This document shows, in pieces, positions 1 through 6,963 of a DNA stretch of 14,241 nt. Made by a program: the position numbers and the translations under genes. Source of the DNA: DASXRU01 sp039933315 (lineage in GTDB: Bacteria > Acidobacteriota > Blastocatellia > Pyrinomonadales > Pyrinomonadaceae); NCBI GenBank assembly GCA_039933315.1, contig JBDTOI010000104.1, forward strand, positions 1-14,241, read 5' to 3'. Within the stretch, counting starts at the first letter, position 1. Each line of letters begins with the position of its first letter. The notes beneath the pieces were generated by a model. The model ran no database searches. It was not told where the DNA came from and worked only from the letters and a program-made list of their open reading frames with translations.

Positions 1-823
1 CCCGGTTCGCTGTGCCGGTGCCTGCGGCTTTGGTGCCGCCGACGTTCACCGGGTCACCCTTCGCGTCGCGCACAGTGAGTTTGCCGCTGGCCGCGTCCAA
101 TGTTGTTCCGTCTGAGAATCTGACTCCCTCGCTGACGCGCAGGGAACCGGCCACATCCAGGGTCGCCTCGGGCTTGTCGGTGCCAATGCCCACCTTGCCG
201 TCCTCGGTGATGCGCATGTGCTCTTTATCTTTGCCCGCGAAGAGGTCTCCGGTGCGGAAGGTGAGCGCGCCCTTCGTACTCGTCATCTGGCCATCACTGC
301 CATCGTGCGTCACGGCCGTAATAGATTCCGTGTCACTCTGTGGCAGCACGGTGAACGCTGCATTGTCTTCGACGGGGCCGATTACCTGTTGCTGCGCAGA
401 GGAAAGTCGGACTCCTCCCGCAGCTTCGACTGCCGCCTTCTTGTCATTCACTGTCACCACCCCGACTCGCTGGCTGATGCGACCGGAAAGACTCTTTATG
501 GTCAGCACACAGGCGTAGGCGCCTGCCGCCAATCGCTCGCCGGCGCCGTCCTGCAGATGCCAGTCCAGCACGTTCCCGCCATGCAGTTCGGTGTCGAAGA
601 GCTTCTGCCCCGCCTCGTTGTAAACCTCCAGGCGAAGTTGGACCACGGAGCCGGGGCTGACAAAGCGTACTCGTTTGATGGAGGCCGTCGCGGTTACTAA
701 GGGAGCAGCCGGGATTGGTTCTCGCAGCTTCTCAACCGGTGCAGGATTCTCCTGGGCCCATGCGGTGCCGGCCAGAACAAACGCGAAGAGACTGCTGCAA
801 ATAAAACGCTTGATGGTGAACAT
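1..823 (-). CDS. Secreted repeat-type surface protein, paralogue of the next gene (3' part outside window)
   Basis: This reading frame is open from an ATG at 823 to the left edge, giving the first 274 residues of a protein whose C-terminal part is not in the window. AAGGAG at 830-835, six bases before the ATG, is a strong ribosome binding site. Residues 1-23 are a signal peptide (basic start, hydrophobic core, ending TAWA before QEN). Residues about 50-130 look like a FlgD-like Ig fold with 'VRFVSPGSVVQLRLEVYNE'. About 195-250 are a tail-fibre-like segment (HMRITEDGKVGIGTDKP, LDVAGSLRVSEGVRFSDG). After residue 50 it is about nine-tenths identical by eye to the gene at 891-3923, so it is a recent tandem duplicate. 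It follows that gene by 67 bp on the same strand and is probably co-transcribed with it. I infer export to the surface; the binding target is unknown. Whether it also carries head repeats cannot be seen here. Confidence 0.88.
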   Translation of the reverse strand, partial: MFTIKRFICSSLFAFVLAGTAWAQENPAPVEKLREPIPAAPLVTATASIKRVRFVSPGSVVQLRLEVYNEAGQKLFDTELHGGNVLDWHLQDGAGERLAAGAYACVLTIKSLSGRISQRVGVVTVNDKKAAVEAAGGVRLSSAQQQVIGPVEDNAAFTVLPQSDTESITAVTHDGSDGQMTSTKGALTFRTGDLFAGKDKEHMRITEDGKVGIGTDKPEATLDVAGSLRVSEGVRFSDGTTLDAASGKLTVRDAKGDPVNVGGTKAAGTGTANR

Positions 824-829
824 GTTGAT

Positions 830-835
830 CTCCTT
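830..835 (-). promoter_or_regulatory. Ribosome binding site AAGGAG fixing the start at 823
   Basis: On the minus strand, AAGGAG lies six bases upstream of the ATG at 823. The upstream paralogue has GGAG (3930-3933) at the same six-base spacing before the equivalent ATG at 3923, which supports both start choices. The rest of the 824-890 gap shows no clear terminator, consistent with read-through from the upstream paralogue. Confidence 0.7.
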
Positions 836-890
836 ATGGTTTCTTTCAGTAGTCATTACCTGACTGTCTAATTTCCCAAACAGAACCACG

Positions 891-3800
891 TTACCTGCGC
901 AACGGCGCCCGTTTGGCTGTTGCACTGCTGGCGTCCGTTCCAAGCCCAGTCGCAACCGTAGGTTTTTGGGTGAACGCATCCGGATGCAGATAAGTGCCGC
1001 GCTCTGTCTCGGGCTTCAACTCTTCGGTGGGAATGCGGCGCGTGTTAGCGTAGGCATCGTGCCGGATGCCAGTTACCTGCCATGAGACTTTCACGCGCGG
1101 CCTGCTCGTCTTGATGCGGAAGTGATTGCCAGCAATCTCTTCGAGCACGATGGCCTGCGCGAACTGGCCCATGACGGTGAGCTGGTAGCGAAAGTCGCGG
1201 TTCAGAGCTTCGAAGTAGCTGGGCAGCGTGACGACCGCGAGCCCGCGCGCGTCGGTCATGGTGTTGCCGTTGTAGACATTCATCATGTCTGGAGATTCGA
1301 CGAACGAATGCGACAGCGTCTTGTTGGCGGGGTCGAGTGGATGATCGATCTTGAACGAGCCGCCGCCTTTGGAGACTGTGCCGCTGACAATGAGGTCGCC
1401 GGGAATGCGGACAGTGTCTGCGGCGCGGCCGAGGACGACCGAGTTGTTGTTGTTGACTACCGCGTTTGCGCCGATGGCGGTGGCGAAGATCAGACCGCTG
1501 GAGCCGACGTCGGCGCCGAAACCGATGACGGTGTTGGCACTGCCGGTCGTATTGGTATTGCCGGCGTCCTTACCCATGAAGGTGTTGCTGTTGCCCTCCG
1601 TGTTTGCGTCGCCAGCGTCGCTACCGGAGAAAGTATTGCCGGCGCCTAAGGTCGTCGCCCCGCCGGCGTCGCTGCCGACGAACGTGTTGTCGCTGCCCGT
1701 GCTGTTGTCGCCGGCCACGTAGCCGACGAAGGTATTGTCATTCCCCGACACGGAAGCCCGGCCCGCGCTGCGCCCGAAGAAGGCGTTGCGGATGCCTGAG
1801 TTGTTAGAGAATCCAGCTTCTGCGCCGAAGAATGAGTTGCCTGCGGCCTTGTTGTCATGGCCCGCGTCGGAGCCGAAGAAGGAGTTGTTATCGCCCGTGG
1901 CGTTCGCGACCCCGGCATTCGCTCCGAAGAAGGAGTTCGTGGCACCCGTCGTATTCTCTTTGCCAGTAAGGTGACCGAAGAAGCAGTTGTTGTTGCCTGA
2001 GGTGTTCGAGTAGCCGGCATCCACGCCGAAGAAGGAGTTCGCGCCTGCTGTGTTCGCAAAGCCAGCGGCGTAACCGAAGAAGGAGTTGCCGTTGCCGTTG
2101 GTGTTCGCCGAGCCGGCAGAAACGCCAAAGTAGGAGTTGGCGTTGCCGAAGGTGTTCGATTGTCCGGCAAACGCGCCGAAGAAAGAATTGTCGCTGTTCG
2201 TGTTCGCTGCGCCTGCGCTGCGCCCGAAGAAAGAGTTGTTAGCTCCACCAGTATTCGAGAAGCCCGCTTGAAGGCCGAAGTAGGAGTTGTCGGAGCCGGT
2301 CGAATTCGATGAGCCCGCGCTCAGGCCGAAGAAGGAATTTGCTAGTCCGGTTGTGTTTGATACGCCCGCCGCGCTGCCAAAGAATGAGTTGCCGTCGCCG
2401 GTCGTGTTTGCGCCGCCCGCTCGCTCGCCAAAGAATGAATTTGCATTGCCCGAATTGGTTAATGCGCCGCCCGCGCTGCGCCCGAAGAACGAGTTTGCGT
2501 CGCCAGTGCTATTGGTGCCGGCGCCGATGCCGGCGAAAGTGTTTGAGGTGGCGGTGACAGTCAACACGCGGTTGCCGCCGATGTTGTACTGGGTCGAGGT
2601 GTTGATCTTGCCCGTCACGTCGAGCGGCGCGAGCGGGTTGAGGTTGCTAATGCCAACGTTGCCGTTGGTCGCTAAATATAACTGACCATTGTTGGTGATG
2701 TTATCGTTGAGAAAACCGGCAGCCAGCATGAAGGGACGAGTTTGCCCGCTCCCCGATTTCCCGGTCCCAAACACGAAATCCGTGCCGCGCGCCCGCAGCG
2801 AGGCGAACTCGTAGTTGGTGGCGTCAGCAAACAAGTCCGTTCCGAAGATCGAGAACTGGGCCCGGTTATTCGCTGCTCCCGTGCCGCGCGGCACCACGGT
2901 GAACGACATGTTGGCATTGGGGCCGGACGCGGGGTAGAACTGAAATTGCGCAAACCCGGGGACGTTATTGGGATTCAGGATGGTGGGGTTTACTCCCGAG
3001 CCCGGCGAAGGCGAGAACACTTCGATGCGTCCAGCGGAATCCTTCAGCAACGAATCTCCCAACGTGCCGGCCCCGCCGGTCTCCGTCCACTTCGCTATCT
3101 GGTTCAATGTGCCGGTGCCTGCCGCCTTGGTGCCGCCTGCGTTCACCAGGTCACCCTTCGCATCGCGCACAGAGAGCTTGCCGCTGGCGGCGTCGAGGGT
3201 GGTTCCGTCCGAGAATCTGACGCCTTCGCTCACACGCAGCGAACCGGCAACGTCCAGTGTCGCCGCTGGCTTGTCAGTACCGATGCCGACCTTGCCGTCC
3301 TCGGTGATGCGCATGTGCTCTCTGTCTTTGCCGGCGAAGAAGTCTCCGGTGCGGAACGTGAGCGCGCCCTTCGTACTCGTCATCTGGCCATCACTGCCAT
3401 CGTGCGTGATGGCTGTTATGGCTTCAGCTTCACTTTGCTGGAGCACGGTGAAGGCCGAATTGTTTTCCACCGGGCCGATCACCTGTTGCTGCGCGGAGGA
3501 AAGTTGGACTCCTCCCGCAGCTTCGACTGCAGCCTTCTTGTCATTCACAGTCACCAAACCGACTCGCTGGCTGATGCGACCGGAAAGACTTTTGATGGTC
3601 AGCACACAAGCGTAGGAGCTAGCTGGCAGTCGTTCACCCGCGCCGTCCTGCAGGTGCCAATCCAGCACGTTCCCGCCATGCAGTTCGGTGTCAAAGAGTT
3701 TCTGCCCGGCTTCGTTGTAAACCTCCAAACGGAGTTGGACCACGGTGCCGGGACTGACGAAGCGCACTCGCTTCGCCGAAGCTGTCGCAGTTACCAGTGG

Positions 3801-3923
3801 CGGTGCGGTTGAGGCGGCTTCGCGCGGCTTTTCGACGGGCGTGGGATTCTCCTGGCCTAATACCGTTCCGCAGATAAAGAGGATGAAAAGGCCGCCGCTA
3901 ACAAGTTGCTTAAGTTTGAACAT
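891..3923 (-). CDS. Large secreted repeat protein with about 20 head-like repeats (1010 aa)
   Basis: The start is ATG 3923, with GGAG six bases before it. A TTG four codons further upstream (3935) is open too but lies across the ribosome binding site, and the paralogue starts at the same ATG. Residues 1-23 are a signal peptide ending VLG before QEN. About 50-130 form a FlgD-like Ig fold, and 190-290 a tail-fibre-like stretch. Residues 300-460 contain a second segment with 'GQLYLATNGNVGISNLNPLAPLD', also fibre-like. About 461-796 hold some 20 imperfect repeats of 15-18 residues, consensus NSFFGxxAGxxNTTGxx, as in the heads of trimeric adhesins and fibres. Residues 859-986 are a C-terminal module with 'KIDHPLDPANKTLSHSF', 'VTLPSYFEALNRDFRYQLT' and 'VSWQVTG', which I know from memory in similar Acidobacteria and Planctomycetes proteins; its role is unknown. 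No S74 endosialidase-type chaperone motif, membrane anchor or sorting signal was seen. I infer a trimeric or fibrous extracellular surface protein. It may be controlled by the divergent regulator. Confidence 0.9.
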   Translation of the reverse strand: MFKLKQLVSGGLFILFICGTVLGQENPTPVEKPREAASTAPPLVTATASAKRVRFVSPGTVVQLRLEVYNEAGQKLFDTELHGGNVLDWHLQDGAGERLPASSYACVLTIKSLSGRISQRVGLVTVNDKKAAVEAAGGVQLSSAQQQVIGPVENNSAFTVLQQSEAEAITAITHDGSDGQMTSTKGALTFRTGDFFAGKDREHMRITEDGKVGIGTDKPAATLDVAGSLRVSEGVRFSDGTTLDAASGKLSVRDAKGDLVNAGGTKAAGTGTLNQIAKWTETGGAGTLGDSLLKDSAGRIEVFSPSPGSGVNPTILNPNNVPGFAQFQFYPASGPNANMSFTVVPRGTGAANNRAQFSIFGTDLFADATNYEFASLRARGTDFVFGTGKSGSGQTRPFMLAAGFLNDNITNNGQLYLATNGNVGISNLNPLAPLDVTGKINTSTQYNIGGNRVLTVTATSNTFAGIGAGTNSTGDANSFFGRSAGGALTNSGNANSFFGERAGGANTTGDGNSFFGSAAGVSNTTGLANSFFGLSAGSSNSTGSDNSYFGLQAGFSNTGGANNSFFGRSAGAANTNSDNSFFGAFAGQSNTFGNANSYFGVSAGSANTNGNGNSFFGYAAGFANTAGANSFFGVDAGYSNTSGNNNCFFGHLTGKENTTGATNSFFGANAGVANATGDNNSFFGSDAGHDNKAAGNSFFGAEAGFSNNSGIRNAFFGRSAGRASVSGNDNTFVGYVAGDNSTGSDNTFVGSDAGGATTLGAGNTFSGSDAGDANTEGNSNTFMGKDAGNTNTTGSANTVIGFGADVGSSGLIFATAIGANAVVNNNNSVVLGRAADTVRIPGDLIVSGTVSKGGGSFKIDHPLDPANKTLSHSFVESPDMMNVYNGNTMTDARGLAVVTLPSYFEALNRDFRYQLTVMGQFAQAIVLEEIAGNHFRIKTSRPRVKVSWQVTGIRHDAYANTRRIPTEELKPETERGTYLHPDAFTQKPTVATGLGTDASSATAKRAPLRR
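1536..2543 (-). repeat. Coding tandem repeat, about 20 units of about 51 bp
   Basis: Within the large surface protein, a unit reading NSFFGxxAGxxNTTGxx recurs about 20 times, mostly 17 codons with units of 15, 16 and 18 codons. On the plus strand this shows as repeated 'ccgaagaagga(g/a)tt'. The centre is most regular (NSFFG); the end nearest the C-terminus changes to NTFVG, NTFSG and NTFMG, which suggests older or separately amplified units. Each unit probably adds one turn or layer to a beta-prism or beta-roll. All length changes are whole codons, so the frame is kept. Confidence 0.9.
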
Positions 3924-4114
3924 GTTTGTCTCCAATTCCTCTTGCCATCATTTGGCACCGGCTATGTCGGCGAGTGGGATCTCTGCTACCATCCCGTCCA
4001 CCCCAGACAAGCCGCACCGGCTATCCCTCGCTGGCGCCGCGCATCATCCCCGTTGGGGGCCCACAGGTCTTTAATTCAGCGGGGAATTTTTCCGAATTTT
4101 TCCAAAGAAGCCCG
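3924..4114. promoter_or_regulatory. Divergent intergenic region between surface protein and regulator
   Basis: These 191 bp must carry the promoters of both the minus-strand surface-protein genes and the plus-strand regulator operon. I see no convincing -35/-10 pair in either direction. It holds an 11-bp direct repeat GCACCGGCTAT (3955-3965 and 4014-4024, 59 bp apart) and a tandem 10-bp repeat at 4084-4103. A reading frame starting at a TTG (3926) stays open into the regulator, but it would begin almost on top of the opposite gene's start and lacks similarity to the regulator family before residue 64, so I treat the region as non-coding. Confidence 0.5.
4084..4103 (+). promoter_or_regulatory. 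Perfect tandem 10-bp direct repeat, possible operator
   Basis: GAATTTTTCC occurs twice head to tail without a gap, ending 11 bases before the ATG at 4115. OmpR/PhoB-type winged-helix proteins bind direct repeats with about one helical turn between half-sites, and the gene just downstream encodes such a domain. Autoregulation by the product is therefore plausible, but this is inference. A single copy of the same 10-mer also occurs inside the gene at 5248-5257, where it is probably chance. Confidence 0.4.
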
Positions 4115-6472
4115 ATGCAGGTCGTTTCACACAGGATTTATCGTTTCCACGACTTTGAGCTCGATTCGCTCAAGCGGCAGTTGCTCCGACAGGGGCAACC
4201 CGTCACGCTCCAGCCCAAGGCTTTCGACCTGCTGCTGGTGCTTGTGGAAAACAGCGGACGGCTGTTGACGAAAGACGACCTGCTCAATCTGGTGTGGCCA
4301 GATCAGATCGTTGAGGAGTCGAACCTCACTGTTCACATGTCGGCGCTGCGCAAGGCCCTGGGAGAGAACAAAGGCGAGCACCGCTTTGTGGTGACTGAGC
4401 CGGGACGCGGCTACCGGTTCGTGGCAGATGTGCAGAGTGGAGGCGCCGACACCGATATCCTCATTGAGACGCACACCACTTCGCGCGTTGTCGTGGAAGA
4501 GGAGCTGGTCACCGACCCGGAAACCAAATTATTGATTGATAGCGGGAGGGGCGAAACCCTTGCGATTGAGGGTGTCGCCGTTACCAACTTCGACCGGCGA
4601 CGGACGCGATCAGGCGTTGTCGATATCTCTGCGAAGCAACTTGTAGCGCTGAAAGCCGATGAGATCAGGCGTCGCCGCCGACTCCACATCTCCTGGCTGG
4701 GCGTCGTGCTGGGATTGTTGTTTCTCAGCGCGGTGGGCTTCGGGGTCTATCAGTGGCGGAAGCAAAACCGGCAAGCAATCGCGCCGCTTCGTGCGGAGCA
4801 AATCACCATGCGCCGCTTCACGACCACCGGGGGCGTGCCCGTCCGCGCGGCGATCTCGTCCGACGGCAAGTCGCTGGTTTACGCGCAACTTATCAACGGC
4901 AAGGGTTCGCTGTGGTTGGGACAGATCGACACCAGCAGCAGCGTAATGATTCATCAACAGCCGGACATTTTGTATGAATACCTTAGCTTCGCGCCTGATG
5001 GCCGCCACATCTACTTCACCATGCAAGACGGCAGACACCCAAACTTAACGTTGATGCGAATGCCCATCGTGGGTGGGGCAACTACGGAGCTAATTTCAAA
5101 TGTCGATAGCGCCGTAACTTTCTCACCCGGCGGCGAGCGAATCGCGTTCGTCAGAAGGAACTCTAAGACGCGCCAAACGTCAATCGTGATAGCCGGCGCC
5201 GACGACGGCAAAAATGAGAGCGCGATCGCTACGCGCAAATGGCCGGAGAATTTTTCCAGCGGGCTTTCGTGGTCACCTGACGGGAAGACCATTGCCATCG
5301 GCGCGCACAAGGCAGGCAACCGGGATGAAATCCTGACTGCGAGCGTCGCGGACGGAGTCGTTCGCAAAGTCGGCGACCGTGATTGGGCCGGATTGAGCAA
5401 CCTCGTTTGGCTGGCTGACGGCAGTGGCCTGGTAACGGTTGGGAGAGACGGGGAGCGCAACAACCAGATTTGGCTGGTCGCTTACCCCGGCGGCGAGGCG
5501 CGCAAGATCACCAACGATCCGAACAACTATCGCAGCGACAGTTTAAGTCTGTCGGCGGACGGTAGGTTGGCGATCCTGCAAGGCGCGATGACCCCTTCGA
5601 TATGGATCGCGCCCGGCGGAGACGCCCGGCAAGCGCGCTCAATACTGAAGGGGACAGACGCCAGGCAGGAAGGTATGGACGGGCTGACGTGGACGCCCGG
5701 CGGGCGCCTGCTCTACGTCGCGTCCGTCGGCGACAGCCACACGATCTGGGAGATGAGGGGCAACGGCAGCGACCACCGACAACTGATACCACATCACGCG
5801 CAGGAGGTTGATAACCAGATGCGCGTAACCGCCGACGGCCGTTACATGGTCTTTCATTCCAACCGCTCAGGCACCGTGCAAATTTGGCGCGCGAACACGG
5901 ACGGCAGCGACCTAAAGCAGTTGACCACGGTTGGCGGTAATTCGCAGCCGAGTCTTTCGCCCGACGGCCTTTGGGTTGTCTACACTTCCGAACGTGACGG
6001 CAAGTCAACGCTGTGGAGGGTTCCAATTGCCGGTGGCGAGGCGACCCAGCTTATCGACGAACCTTCTTCATTCCCTCAAGTATCGCCCGACGGGAAGCAC
6101 ATAGCCTTTGCGCGACCTTCCGACGTAGGCCCTTCCGAAGTGGCACAACCGGGAGTCCCCCATCGTGCTGATCTAAGATTGATGATTATTCCATTCGCGG
6201 GCGGAGAACCTGTGAAGAGTTACCTTGTCCCCAAAACAGCGCTTCTGGGAAGAGGAAGTTTGACCTGGACGCCTGACGGGAAGGCGATCATGTACAAAGA
6301 CTTGATTCAAGGACTCTGGCGTCAGGCGTTGGATGAGCAAGAACCGCAACCGGTCAAAGGCTTTGAAGAGTTGCGGGTTTATAACCTGGCGTGGTCATTC
6401 GACGGCCAGACCCTGGCCTACACCAGCGGCACGGCGACGAGGGAAATCATCCTCATCGAGAACTTCAGGTAG
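4115..6472 (+). CDS. Membrane-anchored winged-helix regulator with TolB-like beta-propeller (785 aa)
   Basis: A one-component transcription regulator of CadC-like layout. Residues about 7-104 are an OmpR/PhoB-type winged-helix DNA-binding domain (LQPKAFDLLLVLVENSGRLL; VHMSALRKALGE; TEPGRGYRFVADV). A low-complexity linker follows, then a basic stretch RRRRR and one membrane helix at about 190-214 (LGVVLGLLFLSAVGFGVYQW), which would put the N-terminus in the cytoplasm. Residues about 225-785 form a TolB/WD40-like propeller with about eleven 'S(P/A)DGxxIxF' blades, for example SFAPDGRHIYF, TFSPGGERIAF, SWSPDGKTIAI, SLSPDGLWVVY and QVSPDGKHIAF. The propeller probably senses a periplasmic signal or partner. 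This layout is frequent in Acidobacteriota. ATG 4115 was chosen because the domain begins right after it; its ribosome site is weak (AAGAAG). It is divergent from the surface-protein genes and 11 bp ahead of the nucleotidyltransferase gene. The sensed signal is unknown. Confidence 0.93.
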   Translation: MQVVSHRIYRFHDFELDSLKRQLLRQGQPVTLQPKAFDLLLVLVENSGRLLTKDDLLNLVWPDQIVEESNLTVHMSALRKALGENKGEHRFVVTEPGRGYRFVADVQSGGADTDILIETHTTSRVVVEEELVTDPETKLLIDSGRGETLAIEGVAVTNFDRRRTRSGVVDISAKQLVALKADEIRRRRRLHISWLGVVLGLLFLSAVGFGVYQWRKQNRQAIAPLRAEQITMRRFTTTGGVPVRAAISSDGKSLVYAQLINGKGSLWLGQIDTSSSVMIHQQPDILYEYLSFAPDGRHIYFTMQDGRHPNLTLMRMPIVGGATTELISNVDSAVTFSPGGERIAFVRRNSKTRQTSIVIAGADDGKNESAIATRKWPENFSSGLSWSPDGKTIAIGAHKAGNRDEILTASVADGVVRKVGDRDWAGLSNLVWLADGSGLVTVGRDGERNNQIWLVAYPGGEARKITNDPNNYRSDSLSLSADGRLAILQGAMTPSIWIAPGGDARQARSILKGTDARQEGMDGLTWTPGGRLLYVASVGDSHTIWEMRGNGSDHRQLIPHHAQEVDNQMRVTADGRYMVFHSNRSGTVQIWRANTDGSDLKQLTTVGGNSQPSLSPDGLWVVYTSERDGKSTLWRVPIAGGEATQLIDEPSSFPQVSPDGKHIAFARPSDVGPSEVAQPGVPHRADLRLMIIPFAGGEPVKSYLVPKTALLGRGSLTWTPDGKAIMYKDLIQGLWRQALDEQEPQPVKGFEELRVYNLAWSFDGQTLAYTSGTATREIILIENFR

Positions 6473-6483
6473 GTGAGTCGAGC

Positions 6484-6963
6484 ATGCCGAAAGATGCTTA
6501 TGAGATGACTGAGGCCGAGGTGCGCGCTCGTATCGTCACCCTGGCTTTCGGTGGCAAGGAACGCCCCTTTATCGCTTTCTACCGCAAGCTGCAACAGGGG
6601 TTGCCCGAGGGCACCGGCATCATTCTCCGGGGCAGCGTGGTAACCAACAAGCGTCATGAGAATGAAGCCCCGTTTGACTCGGAAGGGAAGGGCACCAGCG
6701 ACCTGGATGTGACGCTGGTGGGGAAGAAGGTCATGGAGGCGTGGAAAGCCGAGGCGTATTACATTCCGCTCCTGCACACAAAACCTCTTTGCGACGAAGA
6801 TCCAGGTGTGGCGCCCGGCCTCAATCCTTTGCGTGAATCGTTGCAGCAACTGGTTGGTCGCCCGGTGAATTTCCAGGCCACTTCAAGTCTTGTCTTGTAC
6901 GCTCGCGACATCCTCTTCGGCGAGCCTTACTACGTCGTGGTTCCAGCCGGTGAAGATGCGTGA
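6484..6963 (+). CDS. Nucleotidyltransferase-domain protein, polymerase-beta type (159 aa)
   Basis: A small protein with the polymerase-beta nucleotidyltransferase signature: 'IILRGSVV' (G50, S51) followed after a longer than usual loop by 'GTSDLDVTLVG' (D73, D75), the pair of acidic residues that binds metal and nucleotide. The third acid usually lies on a later strand. The matching place here appears to be 'PVNFQATSS' (128-134), which has Asn/Gln instead of Asp, followed by 'LYARDILFGEPYYV', a tail typical of MNT-like proteins. It could thus be weak, specialised or inactive. The start ATG 6484 has AGGTGAG at 6471-6477 before it. It lies 11 bp after the regulator and overlaps the EEP gene by four bases, so all three are probably one operon. 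The substrate is unknown. No HEPN partner is present, so a standard MNT/HEPN toxin-antitoxin pair is not supported. Confidence 0.8.
   Translation: MPKDAYEMTEAEVRARIVTLAFGGKERPFIAFYRKLQQGLPEGTGIILRGSVVTNKRHENEAPFDSEGKGTSDLDVTLVGKKVMEAWKAEAYYIPLLHTKPLCDEDPGVAPGLNPLRESLQQLVGRPVNFQATSSLVLYARDILFGEPYYVVVPAGEDA

Noticed and set aside
1646..2248. Minus-strand frame rich in Thr, Ala, Arg and Ser overlapping the repeats
   Set aside because: It is a phase-shifted reading of the same repeats; the composition is an artefact of the NSFFG unit.
1536..2543. Regular 51-bp repeats that could be read as a CRISPR or satellite array
   Set aside because: Units are imperfect, have no spacers, and form one continuous reading frame with a clear protein repeat, so they are coding repeats.
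2742..3812. Long plus-strand open frame (356 codons) opposite the surface-protein gene
   Set aside because: It is antisense to a frame with a signal peptide, recognisable domains and a close paralogue; similar open antisense frames recur at 218-700, as expected from codon bias in GC-rich DNA.
3926..4114. N-terminal extension of the regulator from a TTG at 3926
   Set aside because: It would overlap the upstream region of the divergent gene, adds 63 residues of Pro/His/Arg-rich sequence with no family similarity, and ATG 4115 fits the domain start.
5248..5257. Third copy of GAATTTTTCC
   Set aside because: It lies inside the regulator's coding region (encoding ENFSS) as a single copy, so it is probably coincidence.
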